A DNA stretch of 64,000 nucleotides from Tubiluchus corallicola (taxonomy: Eukaryota > Priapulida > Priapulimorpha > Priapulimorphida > Tubiluchidae), in assembly GCA_030141605.1 (NCBI GenBank), contig JAQGDQ010000031.1, positions 854,001-918,000 on the forward strand, given 5' to 3'. A program made the translations under genes and the position numbers. Under the pieces are notes generated by a model that was not told the origin of the DNA, searched no databases, and saw only the letters and a list, made by a program, of their open reading frames with translations. This document shows positions 51,459 to 62,489 of this stretch, one piece after another; within the stretch, counting starts at the first letter, position 1, and every line of letters starts with the position of its first letter.

Positions 51459-54400
51459 TTAGTTATGTGTGATACCTCTTACTCATTTTGAAGTATAACA
51501 TAGAAAAAGTAAATATAATAAATATGCTACATTATTCTACCATTTATTATATTTTTCCAGAATATTTGGATTGTAATGGCTTTCCAGTAACTGATTGTTT
51601 CATTTTTACTTTAAAAATAGCATTACATTACTACATGTATTTTTAAATAATGCATTGATCTACTGGTTATAATTTATGTTATTTTTAATTTAGAAACATA
51701 ACATAAGTGCACAGACAGGATATTCAGTAGCACCACATCATTCTGGCGTGTACCCCGTGCATGAACCGTTGTACGATGCATGGAAGAAGGTAATTAATGG
51801 AGTGAAATTAGTGACATGTGAAAAACAATGCAAGTAACTAAGCCTGGATCATGAGCCAGACTTGCAGTTTATTCCTATTGTTTTGTTATTACTTTCGTTT
51901 CATTTTTTCAGTCTGTTTACTTACGTACTATCTAAAAAGCCAAACAAGGATTTTTTGAACTGCCACATTTTTTGAATGGCTGTAATAGTGTCTCATGTGT
52001 ATGTACTACATTACAGTGCATATTAGGCGTATAAACTTAAGGGAAAAGTGGACATATCTTAAACTGTAGGTCAAAACAATCTAGTCTTTAAAATATTGAA
52101 AGGAACTTGCTATTTTTTCAAGAATGATTTACATGAAGAAATTATTACCACACAAACGTAAGTTCGCATTCGCACTTCTAGTTTTTCGCTGTTGCATGCA
52201 TTGCACCATTCATTAGTTAGATGGGCAGTAGCGCCTGCATTTTGGAAATGCATTGCACAAAAAACGTGCAGTACATCTCAATTCAGATTCAGATGTGTTT
52301 GTTTGTGATGTGCTTTTGTAGTATTATTGGTGTTAAAATGTACATTTTTACAATACTTCAAATTGGGGTAGGCTATGGAAAATCAACTCAGTTTCCTTTA
52401 ATGATCAAGTTTACAAGCTGATGAATGGATATAAATATAAAGATTCGTTTCTTTCGCTTGCAGATTTGGGGTGTGCAAGTGACAAGCACGGAAGAATATC
52501 CTCATCTTCACCCTGCGAGGGCTCGTAGAGGCTTCATACATAGAGGCATTAAGGTGGGGTGATTTTTGCTTTTTTTGAAAGCCTTATGCATGTACTCTTG
52601 GCATTCTGCATAATAGCTTTATGCATTTGTGAGTGATATGAACTAAATTTAGTAATGAAAAGTTAAACAAAGTTTTTCTGTACAAACGAGTAAGAGCCTC
52701 TTAGCTTCATAAGTCTGTAAGAATTTTAGCGAGGCTTCAAGGATGTAGTGGCTGAGTTTCAGTTTCATTATTCTTGTACATTCATCAATGTAATGTTAAC
52801 CCTGCTTAAGAACATCTACGACATTAGTAACGTAGATTAATCACTTTGTATGATGTTCACACTCACTCGCAGTTATAGGTGTAGTTTAATCTACAGCCAA
52901 ATGTAGAAAATGGATATTGAAGTTTAGTGGTAAATACCGCTGTTTTTTGTTTTTAGCATTTTGCTTTTGTACAACGATTTAGCATGCCCTTTCTCGAGTT
53001 TACTGCAATTTACATTATTTATAATGTGTTTTATGTAAAATATTATAGCTGTGTAAAAATAAAAAATTCTCATCACATCTCCCTTGCAGATTCAAAATTC
53101 TTACACTATTTAATTCTTTCCTTACAGTAATATTATTGAGTTCTTTACTCCAGAAAAGTGAAAAGTCTCTGCTTTAGTGTGACGAGCTTCTTTAGCATTC
53201 AGACTTATCTTCCCAACTGATGTTATTGCTTACAGCAGAGCTAATTTGTCTACATTAGTTAGTTAATTACTTACTTACAGGTGTTACCCCGGCAACTATG
53301 TGGATTGTTTACACACACGGTTTTCCTGGATCGGTATCCTGGAGGAAAGCACAAACTACAAGCCAGTATTCACGGTGGTGAACTCTTCCAGACAATACTC
53401 AATAATCCTGTATGTATTATTGATTGCAAAGAGCTGTGAAATGTTTTCATTTTCGAACTCTGGGAATAAATTCTGTCACTGGGAGCTGTTGCGACAAATC
53501 CGCTTACAATGAAAATTTGTCAACTGAAATATTGTTTTTCCGCTTGAAAACGATGACCTTTCAAGAACGAAGGAAACAAGTTGTCATTGTCATACAGGGC
53601 CATCTAGAAAAAATGTTCCCCCATATTAACTGGTGATCCTTCATCCTATTAGAGGCATTTGTAATAGAGAGCCACATCGCAGTGTAGCTGCATTTTTCCT
53701 CCTTCCTAAGAGCTATAAATTTCCCTCCAAGACCCTCGCCAGGTGCCGCTAGAGCATTTTTTTATGCAGCATTGCAGTAGTGAATAAAAGCATAAAATGG
53801 CCAGTTTTGGAGATTTTTTACCTGCCATTCCTAGAGGAATGCTGTGTAGAAAAATGCTTTATCGTTACTTGTTCGGAGTTTTGGAGGGAAATTTATAGCT
53901 CGTTGGAAAGAGGGAAACGATGTTAAATGATAACGTGGACCTTTACAAATGCCTCTACCCAGGATAAAGGTTTACAAGTTTGTTGGGTGTTGGGGCAATG
54001 TTTCTGTGTGGACAAACCTGCAAATCGTTTTTACAGTTGCATAGTTATCCTTCAGTTGTGCTGCATGCTCTGGAAGCAATATTGAGAGTTGAGAAGTAGT
54101 TTTATATTGTGAATTTATAACTGTCTTTCAACTGTGTAATGTTTTCTAGACTCATTTGCCAGGTCATGTTTAAATCATCAATACATTGTGGCAAATTGAA
54201 ACCTAAATCGGTGGATTTTTTTGTTGCATAAATTTCACCTGAAAATAATGTGATGGACGAAAAGTTAGTGCTGTCTTGAACATAGTGACTAACATTGATG
54301 TAAACTGGTGAAACAGCCCCTTTCTTTTATATAAAAATGAATCAGATACATTGAGTGTGTATATTATCTTTGTACTCTGAATGCCACCTTCAGTTTACGT

Positions 54401-57400
54401 CATTTATCATTGTTATTTACTCGATTTTGGGTTTGTTACTAGTACCTTTGTTATTTGTTAAGTAAATTGTTAGTTAACATGTTAGTGCAATGCAAATGTT
54501 AATGTGTTTTTTGATCGAAAAAATACAACAAGTCGCTCTTTACATATTGCTTTTTCTATTAGTCACTACTGCTTTCTTAACATTATTTTATGTTTTTCCT
54601 ATTTCTTCAAACCACTAACCTTCATAGAGCTAAAAAAATACCAAGTTTCTAATTCTGAATGCATTTTAACTGGTTTAATTTGAAAGTTCCATTTTAAACT
54701 GCATATTTAAAGAAATTGCAGGCATTCTTTTTTCTTGCATAGCCACAAAAATGACCTCACTAACCAAGTGAACATAGAAAATAGCGTTAGCCAGTTCTTT
54801 GAGCAAAATGTGCATTGAGGACTGAAGTGACATCTGTGTTACTGTAAAAATACTGATTTTTAAAAAAGCAAAGTTACTCATTACTACATAACACTGGTTG
54901 TAACTGATGTCGTGTAGATGTTTTATGTAGTGGTAAACATGTAAGCTGATTTTTTTCACATACAGATTAACATCTTCATGACACACTTGTCCAACTACGG
55001 CAATGATCGACTCGCTCTTTACACGTTTGAGAACGTCATCAAGTTTACTCAATGCTGGACGAATCTGCAGCTGTTGTCTGAATCTCCTGTTAAGCTAGCT
55101 GATAGATACTTCAGAATGTTTCCAGATGAGGAGGATCCTGTATGGCAGGTGCGTTCAAGAGCAGACCGTAGGTGGGGTATGGACATGTGGGGGTTGATTT
55201 TTTAGTGGGGCAACATCTTATTTCTGATTTAGTATTCGCTCCTGCAGTTGAACTAAAATGGATATCGTAATTTATTAATACTTATTTTATATTCCCTTGC
55301 ATAAAGAAACAACCTTTGTTATTGACGTTGTAACTAATGCAGGTTATTTTTGTTCATGGAGGCCTGAACTATATCCAGAAATTCAATAGAATGTAATGAC
55401 CCTGATGTAGCTGATACTTTTTAATAGTGTTTGTTTATGTTTATGTTTGATATCTTATGTTTTTGCAACTCACATCAATTTCTTTGCACTACTGTAAACA
55501 TTTTTGCAATTTACCGCAGTCCCCAATTTTTTATGTTATCGAATCTTTCTAGTTTTTGAAACATTTTTTTCTCTAAATGTTTTATAGGTGTCACTAACCG
55601 ATATTTTATTTGCAATGTTTATGTCAGTCTTTGTAGTTCTAAAGCCATTTTTAAGCACAAGAGCTTTTAGTGCACCATAAAACACTATTCAGCCTTACTA
55701 AATCCGTAGACCCTTATCTTGTATGCCGATATCTGAGTATCATTAATCATCCACTTCAGTATCTCATCTATCATATCCTTATATTATCCGCCCCCAACTA
55801 ATTTTTGCCATCTTTTTCCTTGCACGTTTTACTTCCTGTTTTACCACCAATATATGAAGTTATGTTACATTTCTTATTGATTTTTAATACCGTGACTGCC
55901 TTCACGTGAGAGGCTTTCATATAGGCTTTTTATTATAGACCAGTTAGTCAATCACTTAGTAACGTTATAAGATTTCAGCTGTTCACGTATGTATTGTTTC
56001 AATTTTCTTTAAATACAGCCAATAAATCAAAGCCATTTATAATGATACCCTTACATGATCTTTGCTGTCAGTATTGTAGCTGTGACATCTGTAATTTATC
56101 TTATAGAATCCCTGTGATGACAAGCGACACCTAGCCATTTGGGCGAAAAACAAGACGTGTACCAGGTTACCCAGGTTTCTTGTGATTGGGCCACAGAAGA
56201 CAGGGACCACAGCACTCTATACATTCCTCTCCATGCATCCTTTGATCTTTAGCAATTTCATAACTCCATCATTTGAGGAAGTGCAGTTCTTCAATGGCAA
56301 TAATTACTATAAAGGCATAGACTGGTAGGTTCCCTCCCCTTCCTCCCCTTTTCTGATACTGCTTAAAGGCACACTTTTGCATAATAGATACTTCATAATA
56401 GGCACATTTTGCAATAATTCTGTTATTAATTAAAGTATTAGTGTTCACACTAGTGGTGGAAAAGTGGTTCATTCTCATAATGAGATACAAATACCGATTT
56501 GATAACCGATTATAATCACTTTTCAAGTACCATATTACTTGATTATACTGCAATGATGATTGTATTTATCGTACGATTTTTGTAAATTTTCCAAAAAAAT
56601 AAGTTGAACATGATCAATTGATAATATAATCGATAGGCATCTACTACTGGAAAAATCATTGAGGATCAGAAACAAAGCCCAAATCGATTTATAATTGATT
56701 TAATTGATTAATCAGACCCAGCACTATTTGACACCAACAAAATTATAATTTGTTTTGCGTTTTACTGAAATGATTAAACATTTAGTTGTGCAAACTTCAA
56801 AAACCAGTGCATTTTGGGAATTTTTAAAGTCAAAGATTATGCCCCCTAAAATAAACATTTCTGTAATCTTTGTTGCAATAGAATTTAATGTTGTCATGTG
56901 ATGTGATGTGCCACACACTAATTATTATTAACCACCTGAACTAGACATTTACTTGTTATAGATATTTGCCGTTTATGCCCAATTATAGAAACTCGGGTCA
57001 TGATAGTGTTATGTCACCTTGTGCAATAAAAAACCTTTTCAGTACATGTGAAGCAAACTGTTTGCTTTTGCTTATTCTTTGGTATAGTAGCAATGGTTTT
57101 TAAGCTAATACATCTGCAAAAATTGTACCTCAAACATTTATAGAATTAATGGATTAATGGGAATATTTCATTTTAAAATGGAATGCTTCTTTAACATCTT
57201 AAAATCCTTGCTAGTGCTATACTGATTTAATCCAACTTTAAATATTTAAAGTTCTTTACCAAGACATATGGCTTCTCCAGTGAAAAGAAATTCATTCTTT
57301 TGGAATTTGTAATAATTGGTAAATTTGAATAATAGTTCATGGGTTGTTAAGCTTCATAAAAGCCTCACGTTTCTTATTGCTGTATATTCATTGAGTGTTT

Positions 57401-60400
57401 TAGTTTTATTTTCAAAAGCCTTATCTCCAAAGTTGTTGGTGCTACACGTGCTGATTACTTTGTACTCAGGTAACAGTGCATTTTTATTTGTTTCTCTTTT
57501 TTTCATTTTCTCCTGTTTTTTACTTTTAACAGGTACATGGACAACTTTCCTTCTCCGCAGATCAACTCAACACCACACATTTATTTGTTTGAGAAAAGCG
57601 CTACATATTTCGATAAAGACATCGTGCCTAGTCGGGCTTACGCATTGTTACCTCATGCTAAGATAATCACAATACTCATCAATCCAGCTAGAAGAGCTTA
57701 CTCTTGGTACCAGGTATGTACATTCAAGTGACTGCAGGTAACGTGCATTGTTTTCATTTTATTGTCATTCATTGCTTATTGTTATTCATGTGGTGCTGTA
57801 CATCTGGCCATCCCAGACTGAGTTAAATGGTAGAGGAAAAACACCTGAAAGCCGAAGTGCACTCAGGTTTCCAGATGTGGTGTAAATGGTGTCTATTGAT
57901 TTGAAAAGTTTGTAGTTTTTTTGCTTAGTGCTGATTAATGTATCTGAAATATTTCTAGTATCAATTTATATCGTTTATTAAATATAGTTGTATGCTAATT
58001 CGTATTCAGTTTTTTATTAAATCACTGACTAGACATGCCAGGCATGTATTAAATTTCTTTAATAATTGTAGGTATTACATAAAAAAATTTCGTTAGGGTT
58101 AGAGTTAGGTCTAGGATTAGGGTTACAAGCAGAACAAGCAGTACTAATTTGTCTATTTTCTGACCAGTATAGCCATTTACCTGTTATACCTGTGTTTTAC
58201 TAGTGATGGTGAAAGTGAAAACATTATACTGCAGCTTCCTACTGCTAGAAAACTTGGGCAATGTGTTGCCAACGTATAAGTATTCAATGTAAAAACAACT
58301 TTTTTCATGCAGTATTTTCTTATTTTGAGTTTTCTGCTTGGAATAGCAATGATTTATTTAACTTATTGCACAGTATTTGTAGTAGCAGGCTGGCAGAAAA
58401 TGTGTTTTTCACTTACTGCACAATAACTGCTAATTCGTCGTCGTTCTGTTCACTTGCATTGTGAATTTCATAGTAAGTTAATATCTGCAGCTGTACAGAT
58501 GTATTGAACAGCTGTAAAGCTGCATTGCTTATCTGATTTAAGTGAGTTTTTTAACTATTTGCCCAGAAAAGAGCGCTGTATAACTTTTAGCAGAAACGGA
58601 CACTAACTGGATTTGGTGAGGGATTTGGATTATCAGAAAAATTTCCTTCGGATTTTTTATAAACATGTGCAGCACTAGAAATCAAATTCTCTTTCAAAAA
58701 ATTACTTTTATCTCTTGTGGCACAAAATGAAGATTATCGATTGTTTTATACACCACTGCCAAAACAATTTGTATGTTAGGAAAGAGTTAATGCAACATTA
58801 CATCAAGTACGATACTTTCTTTCTACAGCACCAAAGAGCTCACAGCGATCCCGTTGCATTAAACAACTCTTTCTACACCATTGTGTCAGCTGATGAAACA
58901 GCATCCAGAGTTGTACGCGATCTTCGCAATCGTTGTCTAGGTCCGGGAATGTACGCACAACATCTAGAACGTTGGCTGGCTTATTATCCACCTCATCAGG
59001 TAAGTAACCTCATAGCTGCTTCTGTCAGTTGAGAATTTAGCTTAAGCTTAGTGTAGTCTGAGTGTAGCTTTGTTTCTGTACCAGCCATAGAATGCCAGTC
59101 AAATTTATTTCAACTTGTTTTGCGGTTCTTTTGTGTTTTCTGTGCTGCACACGTGTGCAGATATTCATCTCCTCGTACACGAGAGAGAAAAACATACATA
59201 AAATTGAATTTTATAGTAGCCACAATACAAGCTGCTATTTTTTTTCAATCACGCGTAACTCGTCATTGGTTGGCTGTCGCATTGCAGTTGCTTAGTGTTT
59301 TATTGAACAACAGTTTTCATGTTAGGCAAACACTTCTTTCTGTTTCGCTAATCAAGCAGTGCTTGTTGTAGAAAAGGTTCCACAAAACAATATTTTTGTT
59401 GTCCGTTTCTGTTTTTTATTTTTTTCTAGCGCACATGGATGCCAAATTTCTTGTTTTCTGTTTAGTGTTTTTCTGGCTTTAGGTTGAGTTACATGGTAAA
59501 AGAATTAATAATTTTGTTTAAACTGTGCCTATTAAAGGGTAGTGTGTGACCATTGCCTCAATTTTAATAGTATGCCTACTACCTGGTAATTGATGAATAA
59601 TTTTTAAATTCTTTTTTGTCTGGTCGTTTGCTTCTTTGATGATTTAATATTTACGCTATTTTGCTTTGGATGTGGAATTATCTCAAAAATAATTGGATAA
59701 CAACAATTTCTATTTGATAGGCACGCACATACATAATTTTCTGCTCTAGGTTTTTGGCACCTGTTGAAAATGTACACTGAAAGTAAAATCATTAATATTA
59801 TTCAAAATAATTATTATAAATTAAATATTTTCACTGAAGCTTTTCGCAGTCAAAGAAATAATGTCGGCAAAGCTAAAAAAGGCATCTGTCACCATACTGT
59901 ACTGTAAAAGGCATAAAATAAACGTTATGATTGAAAGCCTATAGTTTTGCAACATTCATTTTAAGTATTTGTGATATTCTATAGATAATTTCTGTGCTTT
60001 TTTACCAAAGAGAATTGTATATTGCCTATTTTAGTGACGTATTTTTGTTTTTGTAGTTGCTGATTTTGGACGGGGAGCAGTTAAAAGTTAACCCAGTTCG
60101 AAGCATGGAGCGAGTGCAGCGCTTCTTGAAAACCAAGCCATATTTTTCTTATGAGAAATACCTCAAGTATGTATATTAGTATATGAGTAGTAAGTAATAC
60201 TAGCTTTTCCGCCGACAAACCATTTTTTCCAAAAACTAACATTCAGTAGCTAAAGCACCAATTTAGCAGATGTTTAGGAACAGATTATACCTATTCAATC
60301 AATGTGTGTGTTTGTTGTTAATTAATAGGTGTGTGTGTTTTATTGTTAATTACAGGTGTGTGTGTTTTGTTGTTAATTATAGGTATGATCCAAAGAAGGG

Positions 60401-62489
60401 GTTTTACTGTCAGGTGGTACATGATGACCATACAAAATGTCTTGGGCGGAGCAAGGGTCGCATGTATCCGCCCATGGAACAACGTGCAGAAAAATTCTTG
60501 TCTAATTATTATAGGTAATGATACGATATATTGAAGTATACTGAAACGTAAATTACAATATGTTCTGTGATATATTCTGAACTATATGCTAGCTTCCTAG
60601 AAATTTGTAGGGCCTGTATTTATAATAATGACAATAATAATTTCGTTCAGGACTTATTCCAGGTATAACACCTTAAGTAACTCAATACTTATTTCTAAGG
60701 TGGTCCTGATTATTAGTACCCCATGTTACTTCGATAATTCCGTGTGCTTGGTCGAAGAACCAGTGGTACCATTTTTTAAGTCCTTGGTATGACTCGGTTG
60801 GGAGTTGAACCTGCGACCTCCCTGGTGCGAAACGAGCACGCTACCACCGAGCTGTGCCACCCTATACCAAAGACATGAATGTATTTGAATGCAAAGCTTA
60901 AAATAACTGGTAATTCGATGGTTGAACTTTTGTTAGTATAGTTATTTGTAATTCTCAGTTCTCAGAAGATATGGCAAACTGTCTTTAACTGATTTTTTTG
61001 CGTAACTGGTCATAGATCTGCTGTGAATTGCATGCGCTGGTTGTCTGATTGTATTGTACTGCTTACTGGATGAATCAAATGTCATTGTTTAGTGGTATAA
61101 AGTGTTTTGAATGAGTGGGCATCAAAGGAGTTTTGACCAGACAGTTTAGCTAGTGGTAACGTGTCCATTTTCTGTCTGGGAGGTCGTGAGTTTGATACAG
61201 CGGCCGGGCCATACCTAAATCTTTAAAAGTGGTACCTGCTGTTGCTCTGCCTGGTGCATGGTATTTAGGGTAAAAGTGGGGTAATAATAGTCTCTGTTAT
61301 GTAGTTGTAGGTGCTATTTACAACCGGTGATAATAATTCTTCGAGCTAATGTTAATTGGTCACCCAATAGCCATCTTTAAATAAAGATTATTATTATATA
61401 TACAATTAAAAATATTGAAATTACCTCATAATATACACATATAAAATGCCTTGCTCAGAAGTCCGAAAGAAATTTAAATCATTCTTATCCTTGTTGTGGG
61501 CATATTTGAAAAAAATAATATAAGCAGGTGGACAGTGCAAAAGGCATAACAAAACTTCTGCAGTTCACTCAGAAGTTCCACTATTCTAGTTGATTAAATT
61601 TTTCTGTTTAATTGTGTTTATGTGAAAATTAGTCATCGGATTACGTAGCAACAACTTCTGAGTTCTTACATAGTTTTAATCCGTAGATATATATCTTAAA
61701 ATGCATAAGTACTATGTATATTCTAATTGCAGATAAGCATGAAATTCTGCGAGCCTGCGATCATATAGTAGGTGCCGGGTGTGTTACCTAGCTTGTAGAG
61801 CTCAGTTTTAGGTTGTTAGAATAATCCTTCTTTTACATTGTCGGCATTAACTAGCTGAGTTGAAGATTATTGTATTATTATCAGTAATTGGTTTTCTTTG
61901 AATAAGAGGCAATGGGATTTATTAACAGCAAAAAAATGATATTAATAATCTCTCATTTAACGTTTTGGATTGTTTATAGTTGATAATAGTAACCGCAGCT
62001 GCAAGATGTTTGTTCAAACATCTGGGGATAGGCGTTTATATTGCCTGGTAACCGAATTACATCACTTTTGGTCCTAAGTGAGCCCACATAAGTGTGAAGT
62101 GATCACGATTTTAAATTGATTTTACTAATTACACGAGGCTGTCATCAAAATTTTGCTGATGCAATTTTCTAGCATTTTTCTTAAATATTAAAATAAGCTT
62201 AACTTTCCAAGAGCCTTGACTGTGCTTTTAACACATTTTTTTTTACCAATATCCAAAAACTATTATCTATGGTAATGAAGTTACGAATTGACAAGCATAA
62301 GTGTAACAAACAGACAAATGAGCACTTGGATGATGATTTAGTTGTTTGTGTAAGTTGAGTTAGTGTTTCTCAGAAGTTGATTGTTGCTGCATTTATTTCA
62401 GGCCGTACAACATAGCACTTTCAAAGTTGCTGTCACGTCTAGGTGAGCAAAACATGGAATGGCTGGATGAGGAACTAAAGAAGCGGTAG
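43344..62489 (+). CDS. NDST: Heparan sulfate N-deacetylase/N-sulfotransferase
   Basis: Two-domain Golgi type II membrane enzyme that removes acetyl from GlcNAc of heparan sulfate and then sulfates the freed amine using PAPS. Coding exons: 43344-44254, 44875-44947, 46930-47056, 49308-49420 (4a) or 51140-51255 (4b), 51694-51789, 52464-52553, 53281-53409, 54966-55148, 56107-56324, 57533-57713, 58829-58999, 60057-60166, 60383-60514, 62402-62489. All introns are GT-AG. With 4a the sum is 2622 bases, 873 residues plus stop; vertebrate NDSTs have about 880. Residues 28-44 form the signal anchor. The deacetylase part carries DVDD (309-312), HMWSH (381-385) and APHHSGVYP (from 421). The sulfotransferase part carries GPQKTGTTA (catalytic Lys 605), [11 protein letters not shown] (3' phosphate loop) and the Cys 810/Cys 820 pair. 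An alternative start is the Met at 43380. No stop, frameshift or missing key residue was seen. Confidence 0.97.
44501..44799. mobile_element. TIR element in NDST intron 1
   Basis: The ends are inverted repeats of about 30 bases: TGGTGTATTCAGACTAGCGA on the left and TGGCGCGTTCAGACTAGTGA from the right, then AGTTTTCT in both. The interior repeats AACTCGC/GCGAGTT in both directions. No protein is encoded; target duplication was not resolved, so the superfamily is open (Harbinger-like ends are possible). Confidence 0.75.
45199..45272 (-). tRNA. tRNA-Met-like sequence (pseudogene or SINE head)
   Basis: On the minus strand it folds as a tRNA: acceptor arms AATACAG and CTGTATT pair perfectly; the D arm has GCC and GGC; the anticodon loop is CTCATAA (anticodon CAT); the T arm is CTGG, TTCAAAT, CCAG. 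The A box (TGGCCAAGTTATCTAAGG) and B box (GGTTCAAATCC) are close to consensus. The anticodon stem has one mismatch and one wobble and the sequence differs from usual tRNA-Met, so a functional gene is doubtful. Confidence 0.5.
45899..45928. repeat. (TAT)n microsatellite
   Basis: About ten uninterrupted TAT units in NDST intron 2. Confidence 0.9.
48443..48906. mobile_element. hAT-like element with CAGGGCTGTGGAGT ends
   Basis: It begins CAGGGCTGTGGAGTTGGAGG and ends CGACTCCGCAGTCCTG, inverted copies of each other. The body is made of GGAGTCGGAGTCAGAG-type units interleaved with TCTAAAATTTTAGGAG. Elements with CAGGGCTGTGGAGTCGG termini are known in many animals. The flanking 8-mers ACTGTCGG and ACTCGTTG match only partly. 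The open frame at 48600-48926 is a by-product. Confidence 0.7.
49308..49420 (+). CDS. NDST: NDST alternative exon 4a
   Basis: 113 bases, phase 1 in and 0 out, acceptor TTTTTTTACAG, donor GTATTA. It encodes [19 protein letters not shown] and then a helix ending [14 protein letters not shown] is the strictly conserved NDST motif whose two His residues are reported to bind the catalytic zinc together with an Asp of DVDD. It is the copy closer to the vertebrate sequence at the Pro before the first His. Confidence 0.92.
49677..49747 (+). other. Possible third cassette exon
   Basis: Bounded by a TATTACAG acceptor and a GTAAGT donor, 71 bases long. Like 4a and 4b it leaves 2 on division by 3, and it is open when entered in phase 1 ([20 protein letters not shown]). 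It lacks the HMWSH motif, so it could not replace 4a or 4b functionally. It may be a chance frame or a cassette that makes an inactive form. Confidence 0.2.
51140..51255 (+). CDS. NDST: NDST alternative exon 4b
   Basis: 116 bases, phase 1 in and 0 out, acceptor TTATTATTAG, donor GTGAGA. It encodes [19 protein letters not shown] and a helix ending NLNVAFAK. It matches exon 4a at about 16 of 38 positions, including both motif His residues. Splicing 4a to 4b shifts the frame and meets TGA within about 95 bases, so only one can be used. It keeps SQPH, nearer to the MQPH of vertebrate NDSTs, but has Gly where they have Pro. Confidence 0.85.
51423..51453. repeat. (TA)n microsatellite
   Basis: About fifteen TA units between exon 4b and exon 5. 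Confidence 0.95.
52037..52401 (+). mobile_element. TTAA-family element, internally deleted copy
   Basis: It begins TTAAGGGAAAAGTGG and ends CAGTTTCCTTTAA, so both TTAA termini survive. It follows the 41593 copy from GGTCAAAACA to the TCAATTCAGA region, then jumps to GTAGTATTATTGGTGTTAAAA, having lost about 250 internal bases. It lies in the intron between NDST exons 5 and 6. Confidence 0.8.
53638..53970. mobile_element. Foldback MITE in NDST intron
   Basis: Terminal inverted repeats CCTTCATCCTATTAGAGGCA and (from the right) CCTTTATCCTGGGTAGAGGC, then TTTGTAA. Inside, AGCTATAAATTTCCCTCCAA is repeated inverted as TTGGAGGGAAATTTATAGCT. Most of the element could fold into one hairpin. No protein is encoded. 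Confidence 0.75.
56107..56324 (+). CDS. NDST: NDST coding exon 9 (start of sulfotransferase, PAPS loop)
   Basis: It begins [12 protein letters not shown], the domain border, and contains [19 protein letters not shown], the 5'-phosphosulfate loop with catalytic Lys 605, then [10 protein letters not shown] and YYKGIDW. Phase 0 in and 2 out (donor GTAGGT). The split Trp codon is completed by the next exon. Confidence 0.95.
56451..56726. mobile_element. Probable hAT-like MITE
   Basis: Ends TAGTGGTGG and (from the right) TAGTGCTGG, flanking 8-mers GTTCACAC and TTTGACAC with six matches. The inner flanks contain several AATCGATT-like motifs. The short inverted repeats make this less secure than the other elements. 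Confidence 0.5.
58090..58125 (-). repeat. Degenerate TTAGGG-like run
   Basis: TTAGGGTTAGAGTTAGG, TCTAGGATTAGGGTT: short interstitial telomere-like sequence in an NDST intron. Confidence 0.6.
60383..62489 (+). CDS. NDST: NDST last two coding exons
   Basis: Exon 13 (60383-60514) encodes [10 protein letters not shown], then [14 protein letters not shown]: the two Cys form the conserved sulfotransferase disulfide around the substrate-binding loop. Exon 14 (62402-62489) encodes the C-terminal helix [20 protein letters not shown] and ends KKR before TAG at 62487. The intron between them holds both SINEs. Confidence 0.93.
60627..60876 (-). mobile_element. tRNA-derived SINE, minus orientation
   Basis: The head at about 60801-60872 has an A box (TGGCACAGCTCGGTGGTAGC) and a B box (GGTTCAACTCC) of an RNA polymerase III promoter. 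The body has GGTACCACTGGTTCTT and TGGGGTACTAATAATC, and the tail is ATTATTATT-like. It shares body order with the SINE at 61135. Confidence 0.8.
61135..61396 (+). mobile_element. tRNA-derived SINE, same family, plus orientation
   Basis: The head TTTAGCTAGTGGTAACGTG with GGTCGTGAGTTTGATAC resembles A and B boxes. The body has TTAAAAGTGGTACCTGCTGT and TGGGGTAATAATAGTC, matching the 60627 copy. The tail is AAATAAAGATTATTATTAT. It is more diverged in the B box than its neighbour. Confidence 0.75.
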
